This document shows positions 32,481 through 43,590 of a DNA stretch of 64,000 nt, in pieces; position 1 is the first letter of the stretch, and every line of letters starts with the position of its first letter. Source of the stretch: Mercurialis annua (Eukaryota > Streptophyta > Magnoliopsida > Malpighiales > Euphorbiaceae); contig NC_065575.1 in the NCBI RefSeq assembly GCF_937616625.2, positions 8,997,501-9,061,500 of the forward strand, written 5' to 3'. Under the pieces are notes generated by a model. It was not told where the DNA came from. It did not search any database and saw only the letters and a program-made list of their open reading frames with translations. The position numbers were made by a program, and so were the translations under genes.

Positions 32481-35400
32481 ATGCTCATTTCGACCGAAAC
32501 CTCGTTTTCAGGTCTGAAACTGAAGTTCCCGTTAGTACAGTACAAACATCTCAAAAACATAGCTAAATCTTTTGCATTTTCCACCTGTGTCAAACTATTT
32601 TATTTCCCTTGCATTCTTACTATTGCTTCCTTGGAGTTTGGAATAGAAGAAAAAATACTTTCACAAGCATCAACAGTAGTTGGTGGACCAGATGGAGGAG
32701 CAGCAAGACCAGTTGGCTTCTTGCCTGGGGCCTTCTTTTCTACAAGCAGCCGAGATTTAACTTCCCTGGGCACATAAATTAATGTCAAAAGTCTCTTCCG
32801 AGGGCTCCTGTATGGATAATAAAAGCACGAGATAGTATAAATTTACTCATTCAAAATTATCCAATTGCATCTATTACTTTGCTACTCCACCATCACCTAC
32901 TGTGTGCTTAAGGATATAATTCACGCCGTAAATTATATCCTTAAGCACGGTATTTTCCTAAGGTGCTTGCAGGCTATTAGATGAAGATTAAGTTGGTTCC
33001 TTGATCTTGTTCTCATCTGCTTAGAATAGTCACCAGTGAGTTTACATAAAAAGTAAGAGAGGCACATGCTAAAGAAAATGATGCCCTCTTTGAACTATAA
33101 GTTTTAAGACCATCATTGTCGGAGTTGTATCATTAAATGTTATTTCCTACAGTTCAAACCCCACAAAGGTACCAGACTCAGAAAGGTAACATTTAATTTG
33201 AAGACTTTGTCATTTCAAAAATTATCATTTTTATTATTGCTGTGCAACTTATCAAATTATTACATATTGCAAAGAAAACTCACCTCGTCATCACCGTCAT
33301 GGAAACAGCGCCTCAGCAGAACAAAAATGTGTGGCCGGAATAGAAACGCAGAATAACATTAAACAAAAGTTGGTAAGATATAATTCACCGCCAGCCATTG
33401 AAGTAAATAACACATGCACATACGGAAACACTACCTTCAAAGAATCTACCAGAGCACCAAACTTTTGGTGTAGTGTTGCTATTGTTTATAGAATTAAGTA
33501 TGTGCATTTAAATTCAAGTAAAATGAGCACCTCAAATTTAATCTGCAATGATAAATTCATCATAAGAATGTATCGATATATTTGAACTAGACATAATGAG
33601 TAATTCACTAAGAATAATTGAACCAAACAAAGGGTAAAAGCAACTTGAACATGGTGAGAGGGAGAAGGATAGGTGAGAGATCAGAAAAAGTGAGAAGAAA
33701 GTCAAACCATTATATTCTGAATTTTCTGGCATTGGTGTAGTTGCGATTTCCATGTCAACTACCTTCGCCTCATTATACTAATGACGGAAATTGAAGATCT
33801 CATTAAAGCAAGGTGCTCTAATGCGAGCCTTCTATGATAATAAGGACATCTGCAACGAAAAAGCATAAAATATTAATATCTTTGAAACAGGCGGATCCTG
33901 TAAAATTTGCAAGACAAACAGGCAAGGACCTTACACAGAAGATTGTGTCTCTATAATTTTTTCCTTCACTTCTCCGGTTGATGTGCGCAGATTGCAAATT
34001 CAGCTGAAGTAGGCTTTTCATTAATTGGATCAATGGATTATAATTTCCTAGCTCCAGAAACAACAGAAATAACAATCACTTTAGCTTCCAATTCAACATT
34101 ATGGAGTGCAAGCATCAATAATTCTATCCTATATAATATAACTATTTTATCTAAGGAGATGAAAGGAGTTCCATTAGATATTAAAAAAGGGAAGAGACAC
34201 TAATAACCTGCAAATATAATTACAAATTTTAAAACTCTACTATGGATTTTAAACTATATTATAATCCAAGACACTCTACTATGTACATTTACGGATGATG
34301 TTATCCAGTTCCGTGCCTCTTTTTACTCCAAAAACAACTTCTTGAAGCGTAGTATGAACTCATAATCAAAACTCTGTCTGATTTAAATATTCTAGCCTTA
34401 ATCTAATTGATTTTCTTTCCCTTAACTGGCTTCTTATAGATACAAAGAGAAAAGTCATTTAATTCTAGCAAGAATGTAAGCCATGAAGCTACAAATCAAT
34501 TTCTACTCCAAGTCATATTGAAACACGAAAAGCAATGCAATGTAAATCATACTCATCAATTGTCAAAAGAGCTCTAGACTTGATATAAGTAAATTGAGGA
34601 CTAAAAGATCTGAGAAGGCGACTATTCCCTGACATGCAAAGTTGTGGATGCAAAAGGCGACCTACCATCTATTTGACAAACCAAAAACAAATGTTAATTG
34701 ATGCGTCATGACAATCCAAGTTGGCTAGAAATGTGAATTATTTATTTAATTCAAAAAAAAAAGGATACACACCTTGGCAAATTTGTAAACTCCATTGGGT
34801 CTGCATATGAATTTCAGTTTTCAAATAATATGGGAGGAGCAGTGTGCCCAAAGCAATGAAGATAACATTCTCTCCTGCAATAGTAATTTAAAGCAGAAAA
34901 AGCAACATTTTAATACATATAATTGCAAGTCAAAGACAACGTAACCAAAACATATTCATGCTAACACATTCCACATTACTATCTAATTTGAAAGTAAAAG
35001 GTTCATTATCAAGCTTACTAAAACATTTATTTAACAAAGAAAAATAACTTATCTCAAGTTACAAATTCTCACAAATAGGCACAGTTTAAATTGAAGAGGT
35101 ATAGAGTGTCTTATTTAAATTTCACTAGTTGCAGTTAAAGAACCCACTCAAGTACTAACGGCATAACCTATTATAGTAGACATATGAAGTTGAATCTTAC
35201 TTAAACCAGCAAAATTATAGCACTTACCAAAACTGAAACAAATGTCAAGGGAATTAATGATACAAATCTTAAAATCTTACTTAAACCAGCCAACTCTTTC
35301 ACGGTTTCATCCACAATTCAGCACACTTGATCAGCTGCATCAGCAGAAAGTTGCACAGCATAAGTAACAAATAAGCCATATTTCAAGGATAACGTACAAA

Positions 35401-35680
35401 AGAATGAAGTTACATATATTGAAACTTCTAAGTTGAAGTTCAAAACCAAGAACAAAGATTTTAAATTGAAAAGAACTAAGCTTCTGGAAAAACGGAATCA
35501 ACTCAGAAAAGAACACTACAGAACATATTAATAGCAGTTCAAACGAGCTGAAAATTTGTTGCGAGACGAACAGAAAATGACAGAAACAGTCTAGAAAAAT
35601 CCTCTGGACTAACTTTAAGATCAGTAACAGTGTAGACACCAGGCTATCAGCAGATTGCACCAGATCCCCAAAATCAAAAC
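32481..35680. other. Intergenic region, no supported gene
   Basis: Several exon-like pieces appear on the minus strand (about 32600-32795, about 34770-34875 and 35290-35340), but they do not join into a frame I can defend. A perfect 18-bp hairpin lies at 32904-32948. Confidence 0.4.
32904..32948. repeat. Perfect 18-bp inverted repeat
   Basis: GTGCTTAAGGATATAATT (32904-32921) and its exact reverse complement (32931-32948) flank a 9-nt spacer. No TIR element is seen around it. Its role is unknown. Confidence 0.8.
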
Positions 35681-35767
35681 CTAAAATAAAATCAAAATCA
35701 ATCCCTCTTTGCCTGCAACTGCAACAATGCAGCTCTCATTGCCGAAATCAAACCCCACCACGCTCAT
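35681..35767 (-). pseudogene. HSP110/HSP70-14/15-like first-exon fragment
   Basis: The minus strand begins ATG and encodes MSVVGFDFGNESCIVAVA, the N-terminus of the large HSP70 (HSP110/Sse1) class, including the first phosphate-loop residues of the nucleotide-binding domain. In intact genes this continues RQRGID. Here the bases for RQRGI follow one base out of frame (GTTGC then AGGCAAAGAGGGATT), so a single deletion breaks the frame and a stop follows after 28 codons. The rest of the gene is not found nearby. A forward copy of the next segment (IVAVARQRGIA) is at 36007-36039. I read both as debris of a captured or rearranged gene. Confidence 0.6.
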
Positions 35768-36006
35768 TTTTCACCAACTTATATCATTAATTGAAAGTAA
35801 ACCAAATAACAATAAATACTGAATCTCAAACCCTAAATGCAGATGCCAATAGTAATCCACCAAAAACAGACTTAAACCTAATAATAATCACTTAACCTAA
35901 AATAATAATCAAATCGATAGAAAATAAAAACACAAACACCTCAGATCAATCAAAATGAATATAATAAGAAACAAACAACTTCAGCTTACATGATAATCCT
36001 CAACAA

Positions 36007-36068
36007 ATTGTCGCAGTTGCTAGGCAAAGAGGGATTGCACCGGATCCCCAAAATCAAAACCTAAAATG
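36007..36068 (+). pseudogene. Second HSP110-like scrap, opposite strand
   Basis: Plus-strand codons read IVAVARQRGIA at 36007-36039, matching the same HSP110 region in frame. They are directly followed by the phrase GATCCCCAAAATCAAAACCT (36046 on), which also occurs in the same direction at about 35665 beside the minus-strand scrap. The arrangement indicates local duplication with inversion. Confidence 0.5.
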
Positions 36069-37366
36069 ACAACTCCAATTAAACTAAACTAAAAAACTTC
36101 ATAAGGGCAATTTGAAAGGAACGATTATATCAAAAAAGATTAATCGATCTATTACCAAAGATGGCAAGATACTAAAGATAAAACCATGGCCACCATATCC
36201 AGATTTCTCACCAAGAGCATGTCTCTCAGGATCAATAGCGAAAACAAAGTTGGTAGAAAATGAAAGTCGAAAGAGATTGAGAACTGTCGGATGATGACTT
36301 GTTGAACTTGAATGGGAGAGGAAAGAAAGCGCGACCAACTTGGCAATATGAGATGTTTGATAACTCTAATAAGACATTAGGGCAGACAATTGCAAGAAAG
36401 CGCGACCAACTTGGCAATATGAGATGTTTTTTCCATTGAATCCATGGTATATGAAGTAACTTTGATCTTGAGCAGAGCTCGGGTGTTTCTGGAAAACAGA
36501 ACGAATGAGTAGAATATGCAGCAATTTTAACATGGAAAGCATTTGAAGATAAAAGCCAATGACTTTCTAAGTTACAGTATCCTCTTCTCTGAGGTTTTCC
36601 AATTGTGCTCAGATTCTTAGCCTGAAATGATATAATATGAATAAGCAAATACTTTTCAAAGCTGTTGCAATGTGACAAGCACTAAAACTCTAGTAGTATT
36701 AGTTTTTACTAAAACCAAGCTGACAATAATTCATTTTATCCTTAACTGAGGTCAGAAAACTATAAAGGAACAATAAAATGACCATTTGAACACAACTTAT
36801 AGTTTTTAAAGGGAAAAAGTTAATTTATTACCAGAACAAAGTTGCTATCTCAGAAAATGAGCACACAAGTGGTAAGCACTATCATCAAATTTCATGATAT
36901 CCAGGCTTGTAAGTAAAATTGCTTTAGTTTTGACATGGTCGATCAATTACTTCTTCTACCAGTTGACGTTGCATTTAGAAAAGATCAGATACCTAACTCT
37001 GCGCAAGCATAGTCAAGTAATAGCAGTTCTATTTAAAATGATGTGAATGCTTTTGACTTTGGGAATTAATTTACTCATTTTATTTAATGAAAATGATTTA
37101 ATTCATTATATAGTATAAAATCAAGCAAGCAATTTTCTTGAATCTGGCTGTTAGATTGGGTCAAAATTAAATTATGTTGCTCTCATTTCCTTGCTTTAGT
37201 GAGAAATATAGTCACTCCTGCCCACCCGTGTTATTACAATAAACAAGTAAATTGTTTTGTACATATTTTGGCCAAATAATTCTCAAAAGGTTTAAGGTAC
37301 CCAAACTCAAACATGTTCCAAAGATTCCAAATAATTCCCACAAATCATGGCACCATTACTTCAGTA
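36069..37366. other. Intergenic region with a 36-bp direct repeat
   Basis: Identical 36-bp copies lie at 36325-36360 and 36396-36431, 71 bases apart. A minus-strand open frame (36232-36678) crosses both but shows no family features. I see no gene. Confidence 0.45.
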
Positions 37367-37374
37367 GGCATATC

Positions 37375-37531
37375 CTAGGTAGCACGGACACGGACACGGA
37401 CACGGGACACTAGGATTGGACACGGTAAAATGGTGTTACTTTAAGATTTTCTGTGTAAAAGATGAAGTTTCGTGTCTGAAACGTTTCCAAAACGGAACAC
37501 GTTGATTGAATAAAGTGTCCGTGCTATCTAA
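37375..37531. mobile_element. hAT-type MITE, copy 2, with 8-bp TSD
   Basis: The 157-bp element begins CTAGGTAGCACGGACACGG and ends GTGTCCGTGCTATCTAA, flanked by GGCATATC at 37367-37374 and 37532-37539. Its ends match the larger element at 27935-28402 (AGCACGG core). It is the shorter of two relatives in the window. Confidence 0.85.
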
Positions 37532-37539
37532 GGCATATC

Positions 37540-38000
37540 ATAAGCAACACAAAGGAATATGTTATATGTAACAATTTTGATATTAAACTACTGCAGAAAA
37601 AAGAAGCTGTAGAATAAATTTGGTATAACAGAAATAATTATTTCACTATAATGCTCACTTACTTGGAGATGTTGCATATTTAACAACTCTTTGATAAATT
37701 TTGTTCCAAATGGTTGTCAATGCAAATTCCATAGATTTTTATAATCAATCATAGATCGGTCTTCATTCTTCAGCTATTCATGATGGCTCAGTCATAAATA
37801 GCAAAACAGAGCAACTAGCAGCCAAAATATAGTAATAGAAGTATAACTATTTGAAAATTAACAACAAAGTTGTAATTGGCTAAAAATGGAATTAAATAGA
37901 AGTAAACAAGACATAGTTTATCCTAAATAAGGTAGGAGAAGCCAAGACTACAATGACTCAAGATAAGACTGAAAAAGCATAGACCTAAGCAGATAGCAAT
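37540..38000 (-). other. 3' side of the F-box gene
   Basis: These 460 bases hold no coding sequence. They are presumably the F-box gene 3' UTR and flank on the minus strand. Confidence 0.35.
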
Positions 38001-39215
38001 TTAAGGAATTGGAGATATAAGAGTTGGCCACAATTGAAGTCCCATCATATAAACAGTATTACAGAGGTAATCATTTGAAGACTCATATGCCAATTTCAAG
38101 GTTTTGGTTCTCAAATTGCAAGAAACAACATGCTGTCTTCGAACACCACCACCCAAATATAAAATACTGTGATCATATGGATGGATAGCAATCACTCGGT
38201 AGAGTCGCAAATCTTTCATCCAACTAGGGCCATGGCGGATGAACTCTTCTAACTCAAATTGGCCCTCGAATACCCACTCGGGCTGCTCGTTGTTGTTCAA
38301 GTAATTCAGTTTCCACATTTTCAGAGTGCTATCATTATCATAACGCAATTGACACATATAGAGAACCTCTGAGGATAAAGCAAGTAACATTGCTACATCT
38401 CTAAAGAAATTATGAGGAGGAGCAATAATGAACGAGAAGCTGTTTTTACTCACATCATAAACAACAATCTGCTTTCCAAACACAGAAACCCAATGCAGCA
38501 ACCCGCGATAGTAGACGGCCGGAGTTCCAGAGCACCACATAAGGGGTTTTGGAGATGCGGCAATCAAACGTGCCCATTTTCCGGTGTCGGAAGAAAATAC
38601 ATCAACCTGAAACTCAAAAAGTTCTCTCTTACCTGTAACAGGAAGAAGAACTCGAACCACCGTGAATTTTGTGTTGTACGACGAGAAACCAAACACAGCC
38701 GAACCAAGAAATGCATCGGAGATATCATCCAACACGGTACGAGGAGGTGGTGGAGGGAGAGCAATGGAATGCTTGGTGATGGGATTGCAGACATAAAACA
38801 CCGGTTGGTCTTGAATTTGCAGATCCTCCGTGCACAAGAACAGATCGTTGCTTGCACCCGCAATAAAATGAGTTGTTTTTTCTGGTAGTGAATTGAAGAA
38901 GGGTAAGAAATCAAAAGAAATTTGATGTTTATACTCGGAAGGATTGAAGAACAGATGAGGAAAAAAGTATTCGACGGAGAAATTCCCTAATTCTTGAATT
39001 TTTTTCTCATGATCGGAACGGTGGTGGCGGTCAAATCGATTAAGGAAATACTTTGATGAAATTAGGTCTCGCCATTTCTTACATACAGACTTACACTGGA
39101 AGGCGGATTTGCAAGGAACTCTATGCAGAATCTCCACCAACAAATCATCCCGCAGTACTCTGTTCATAGACGCACTTATTTCCTTCCTTTCACCTTCGCC
39201 GCCGCAGCCGCCCAT
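38001..39215 (-). CDS. F-box protein, single exon
   Basis: A 404-residue open frame has an F-box at about residues 18-60 (LRDDLLVEILHRVPCKSAFQCKSVCKKWRDLISS), which docks on SKP1 in an SCF ubiquitin ligase. The C-terminal part has blocks usual in plant F-box-associated domains: FYVCNPITKHSIALPPPP, FGFSSYNTKFTVVRV, FQVDVFSSDTGKW and GLLHWVSVFGKQIVVYDV. There are no kelch or LRR repeats. The first ATG is followed by a Gly/Glu-rich lead, and a second Met at residue 17 could also start the protein. The substrate is unknown. It has no counterpart in the Arabidopsis At3g18350-18390 run as I recall it, and such genes are duplicated often, so it may be a later arrival. Confidence 0.9.
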   Translation of the reverse strand: MGGCGGEGERKEISASMNRVLRDDLLVEILHRVPCKSAFQCKSVCKKWRDLISSKYFLNRFDRHHRSDHEKKIQELGNFSVEYFFPHLFFNPSEYKHQISFDFLPFFNSLPEKTTHFIAGASNDLFLCTEDLQIQDQPVFYVCNPITKHSIALPPPPPRTVLDDISDAFLGSAVFGFSSYNTKFTVVRVLLPVTGKRELFEFQVDVFSSDTGKWARLIAASPKPLMWCSGTPAVYYRGLLHWVSVFGKQIVVYDVSKNSFSFIIAPPHNFFRDVAMLLALSSEVLYMCQLRYDNDSTLKMWKLNYLNNNEQPEWVFEGQFELEEFIRHGPSWMKDLRLYRVIAIHPYDHSILYLGGGVRRQHVVSCNLRTKTLKLAYESSNDYLCNTVYMMGLQLWPTLISPIP

Positions 39216-40627
39216 TCAAGACACAGAGATTGACACCGGGAAAACAAATTGTTTATTTTCGGATTGCAGTCCAACCGTAGTGAGCAAATGACTAATTCAC
39301 CCCTCAACTTAGTACGAAATATTAAAATGATATTCCAAAAAACAAAATTTGCTTGTTTTATCAAAAATTATTTTAGGATGTTTGGTTCAACTTTTCGGTG
39401 GAGTTTTTAACTTTTATTTTTTAAAAAACTCCACCAAAATATTTGGCGAGAATTTGTTAAGAATTTTTTGGAGCTTTTTGAATTTCCAACAACTGATGTT
39501 TGAAAAGCTTTATTTTGGAGTTTTTTGCCAACAACTGATAGCTGTTTCAATATTTTTAATTATTTTGACAAAATTACCCCTACTAAAATATATCGTTTTT
39601 TAATATATAAAATTATTTAATATTTTTAAATACTCTAATCATTCATAAATTATATAAAATTATTTTATTTATATTAAAACAACTACAATTTAATAATTTT
39701 TAAAAAATTTATTATAAATTTATTAAAAGAATATCTAAATAAGTTTAAACTAAATATTGCTTCTTATAAAAAAATAATTATTAATATTTTTATTAAATAA
39801 TATATAATATAATATATTCATAATTTAATAAATAAAAGTAAAAGTATGTCTTTTACGGTTATTTTATATATAAACAGCTACAGTTAATTAAATTTCACCA
39901 AATATTTATGGTCTAACAACTAACAGCCACCAGATAGAAGAAACAGTTGAACCAAACAGGTCCCTAAAAATTCTATTTTGAAGTCACACAAATGTTTTTC
40001 TCATTTTTGTGTGATATTTGATTTCGTTATTAAGAGTTTTAATATTTTTTAAGATAATGAATCAATATTTAAAATTATGAATCAATAATAATTTTAGTTA
40101 TTTTGACATGATTTTATATCACTATTTTGGCCTAAGAAGTACGGATGCTTCAACATAGTTGTGTTTTCTGTTTAGAACCCGAAAACTCATTCGAGATATA
40201 ATCAATTATCCGTAAAGTTTATTATTCAAATTACTTATAAGATATTTTATATTTAAATATTTGTAGAATTATATAATATTTATAAAATACTTAAAAATCA
40301 ATTTTTCATAAGTCATAAGTCCTAAACCGCTCTTACGTGATTAAACCCTAAGCAAATAATTAACTAGGTCTATTTAATTAAATAACTCTCGTTCAATTAA
40401 TTAATCACATAACATAAATTAAAAGATCACTTTAATCTAAGCAGTAATTCCAATAAGCACAACAAATTCTAATCACTAATCCAGACCCTAATCACCTAAT
40501 CAACAACATGACAATCGTACACAACCTCTAAATTAGGAGATTTAGCTACTCACGTCAAAACAATTAATAACAAAACAAGAATAATAAAAAGCATAGGACA
40601 TAAGTAAGAAATAAATACCACAATAAT
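39216..40627. other. Intergenic region with a TIR element
   Basis: Other than the element at about 39371-39965, this is AT-rich non-coding DNA. A TIR-like phrase near 39290-39340 resembles the end of the element at 45967-46690. Confidence 0.4.
39371..39965. mobile_element. TIR element, probably non-autonomous hAT
   Basis: The left end TGTTTGGTTCAACTTTT and the right end GTTGAACCAAACAGGTCCCT are inverted repeats. The interior is AT-rich and non-coding. I could not fix a target duplication, so the ends are approximate. Confidence 0.55.
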
Positions 40628-41345
40628 TATATCTGTTTAAATATTAGTTGGATATCTCCATTTAATATCAATTGGTTTTAAGAGGAATTTACATGGTGTC
40701 AGAGCCTTATCCATTCACAAAATTTGAGTTTGTCCCGGCCCACGCAAAGCGTGAGGAGGGATTTGTTGCCCGGCCTAGTCATGCTACGCGTAAGGGGGAG
40801 TATTGAAGTGGGAAATCCCACATTGATTGTGTGTGTGAATGAACATGTGTTTAAATATTAGTTGGGCACCTCTAGTTAACACCAATTGATTTTACGATGG
40901 AATGTAACATGGTAACATAGTCTTTTCCATTCACACAATTTGAGTTTGGTATGTCCCACATAAGATGCATGAGGAGGGATTTTGTTTCTCGGTCCGGACA
41001 CACTATGCGTGGGAGGGAATGTTGAAGTAGGAGTATTCCACATTAGTTGTGTGTGTGAATGAATATGTGTTTAAATATTAATTAGTTGGGTCTCTCCACT
41101 TAAAAACTATTAGTTTTAAAATAGAATCTGACATGATATCAGAGTTTTATCCATTTACACAATTTGAATTTAACTCGGCCCACGTGAGATGTGTGAGGGG
41201 TGATTGGTTGCTCAGCTCGGACACGTTATGCGTAAAGGGGAGTGTTAAAGTTCCACATTAGTTGTCTTTTTGAATGGACATATGTTTAAATATTAGTTGG
41301 AAAGATTCAGTTAATATCAACTGGTTTTAAAATGGAATCTAACAA
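40628..41345. repeat. Tandem TRIM-like retroelement array, about 215-bp unit
   Basis: TGTTTAAATATTAGTTGG recurs near 40634, 40848, 41067 and 41283, so the unit is about 215-220 bp and there are just over three copies. Each unit carries a CCCACATT phrase of the kind seen at starts of plant TRIM LTRs, a GGTGTCAGAGCC or GATATCAGAG phrase like an initiator-Met-tRNA primer site, and a GCGTGAGGAGGG-like phrase. LTR-primer-site-LTR chains like this arise by unequal recombination. Confidence 0.65.
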
Positions 41346-42270
41346 GGGTTTGGGTATGGTCAATATAATTCGTCAAACTTGCAAATTGACTCATAAACTT
41401 TTAAGATATTACAATTAGTCCAATTTCTTAAATTTAGATCACAATTTCTTTAGATTTTATAGGGTATTTGCGGCTAATTACGTTTTAAACCTCCAAATTT
41501 GCAACTGCGCGCCGATCTAACCCGCTTGAATTTAGACATGCGGATCGCTAGCTCGTCATCCAGACGAGCTTCTCTAAAAAATTATCATAGAACGCTTCAG
41601 TCGCTTATCACTTTTTACATGTCCGAAAAATATTATTATCTATTGACAGAAAAAATAATTTCATTGCCACCCAATAATAGGTTTGCCCATTGTTTCCATA
41701 AAAGGGCAACCAAAATAAACAAAATTACATAAAGTGATTTACAACTAAAGCAGAGCTACATTTTCATCAAAAAAAAAAAAGCAGAGCTACATTAACATGT
41801 GAGAGCAATAATGTAAAACGAAAATTGGACAATTTGATCCAACGAAACAACTATATTCACAAAAAGGTATACAAAACATATGTTCAGGTAATCAAATTGT
41901 AAGATTAATTATGGGAAAAGCCATTTTACAATAGTGAAATGACTTCTATAGTAATAGATTCCCTTCACATCCATAAACAATGTGGGTAAAATTGACCACT
42001 CTATCATTATTTTAACCATAGAGCACTAAGTTACAAATAAAGGGCACAAAATCAATATTTGTGCTAATTTATATTACACGTGGAAGAATACAATTTGCTA
42101 AAGAGGATTGAAAAACCGTTGCTCATAACTAACTTCCTGCAGCGAATCTTGATACGATCTTAAATATTACAAAACTCAACGTAAATTTCAGTTTACTCCA
42201 AAAGAAAAATCAAGAAACCACAGCAAACTCTCTCATTTTTCTTTCTGTTCTTAAAAAAGAGGAAAATAAA
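41346..42270. other. Intergenic region upstream of the tail-anchored gene
   Basis: No ORF or repeat with clear borders is visible. The last 100 bases, A/C-rich with TTTCTTTCTG, are the likely promoter and leader. Confidence 0.35.
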
Positions 42271-43334
42271 ATGGATAATGATAGCAAGCAATTAACTTCT
42301 CAGGAGAGACTCGAAGTAGGGAAATCGTCAGCAACGGAAACTCGGTCTGATGATAAAGTAAAGTGAATCTTTAAACTTTCTGTTTGGCTTATCGGAAAAG
42401 AAAATGTAGTTTAAATTTTATCATGCTTTTGGTTAATTATTTGATGCTTATGTTGGCATATATAGGTTATTTTTTAGTTAAGAAACGTTGCCTTTAATTG
42501 ATCATTTTCTTGTTTTGATTCACTAGAAAATCTAAGAAAATAGAATTATTTCACTAAAATTGATGCAGAATCTCAGTGGGTTGAGAATTGTTTGCATGCG
42601 AAACAATCTTGACGTGTTTTAATGTATTGTATCTTGAAAGATAAAGCCGCATGCATGTAGATTAATTCTGTTTGGTTCGCAAGAAAATAACGATAAAGAT
42701 TAACGTAATATATTTTCTTTTATCATCAAAATAATCAAGAATTCAGTTATGTATTTGATGAATAAACAGTTTCAAGATTCAGGGTTATTCTTTTGTTTGA
42801 TGTTTATAATTTGTTGAGTAATTAGTTCTTAATTTTCAGAACTCAACTACAGGGGAAGATGTTGATAAGAATAGTTGTGTGAAAGCGGATCACGGAGCTG
42901 ACATTCTTGCCGGCGCCGGTGAGGAAAATGACCATACGGGAGAGTTGAATGAAGTACAGGATGAAAACGGCGGTGCCGGTGATAACGGTGACGGTAACGG
43001 TGGTGCAAGTAATAATTTGGGTGACGGTGGTGCTGGTGATAACGGTAACAGCGAAGGTGATGTTAACGGTAACGGCGAAGGTGATGCTGATCATAATTTG
43101 GGCAACGGTGGTGATGGTGATAACGGTAACGATGGTGATGGTGATAATTTTGGTAACGGTGGTGATGATGGTAACGGGAACGGGAACGAAAATGGCGACG
43201 GTGGTGATGAACGTTTGGCTGTACAAATAATAAATTTATGCGTAGCGGTTGTGCTAACGGTAACGCTACTGGTAACGGCGGTGCTGTTAATAGCTTGGCT
43301 GGACGGGCACAATCCGTATAAATATGATTTATAG
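42271..43334 (+). CDS. Gly/Asn/Asp-rich, predicted tail-anchored protein, unknown function
   Basis: Two exons (42271-42357 and 42840-43334) join in phase 0 at GT-AG sites to 193 codons. Exon 1 gives MDNDSKQLTSQERLEVGKSS. Exon 2 has an acidic stretch, then about 90 residues built of Gly, Asn, Asp and Ala in loose GDNGNG and GDGGAGDN steps. A hydrophobic segment of about 28 residues (from near 155) follows, and an 11-residue tail ending NPYKYDL. There is no signal peptide, so the one C-terminal segment suggests a tail-anchored membrane protein with its bulk in the cytosol. The repeat DNA is a GGTGATAACGGTAACGG-type minisatellite, so the region can change length easily. I know no family for it. 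Expression is not shown by sequence, but the splice sites, open frame and membrane tail argue that it is real. Confidence 0.6.
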
Positions 43335-43375
43335 TTGACCCGTGAGGCAGTCATCAGTTTAGTTTAGGCTTATGG

Positions 43376-43419
43376 CAGGTTGCTAATTGTGGTGACTCTT
43401 TAGCACAATTAGCAACCTG
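43376..43419 (+). ncRNA. Perfect 16-bp stem-loop after the tail-anchored gene
   Basis: CAGGTTGCTAATTGTG (43376-43391) and its exact reverse complement (43404-43419) enclose a 12-nt loop. It lies about 40 bases after the stop codon, so it could be part of the 3' UTR. Its role is unknown. Confidence 0.6.
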
Positions 43420-43590
43420 AGGCCCAATTCAAAAATCAGAACATCTTCATCCAATAAGCAAATAAAATATGCGTTACTGTCACTGTATAATATAACTTTT
43501 CCCGTTTTTGCAATTTAAGCACAAAATACAAAACGTCTCATTTAATAGGACAATCTTTTATTATATGACATATATAATATAAATGTCTAA

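Noticed and set aside
32600..32795. Minus-strand exon-like piece containing APGKKPTGLAAPPSGPP
   Set aside because: It looks like real protein and has a possible acceptor upstream, but no preceding exon joins in frame and I do not recognise the family.
33262..33330. Minus-strand exon-like piece ending in a good donor (HDGDDE then GTGAGT)
   Set aside because: No acceptor AG lies between its upstream stop and the coding stretch, so it cannot be an internal exon.
34770..34875. Minus-strand piece with acceptor, open frame ENVIFIALGTLLLPYYLKT and donor
   Set aside because: Good exon shape and a possible membrane segment, but I could not join it to a start or a defensible next exon. The next candidate stops after 16 codons.
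36232..36678. 148-codon minus-strand ORF
   Set aside because: It crosses a recent 36-bp duplication and has no recognisable domain or splice context.
42843..43354. Overlapping frames rich in Val/Thr (plus) and Thr/Ile or Ser/Pro (minus)
   Set aside because: These are shadows of the Gly/Asn/Asp minisatellite. Only the spliced frame has a start exon, good splice sites and a membrane tail.
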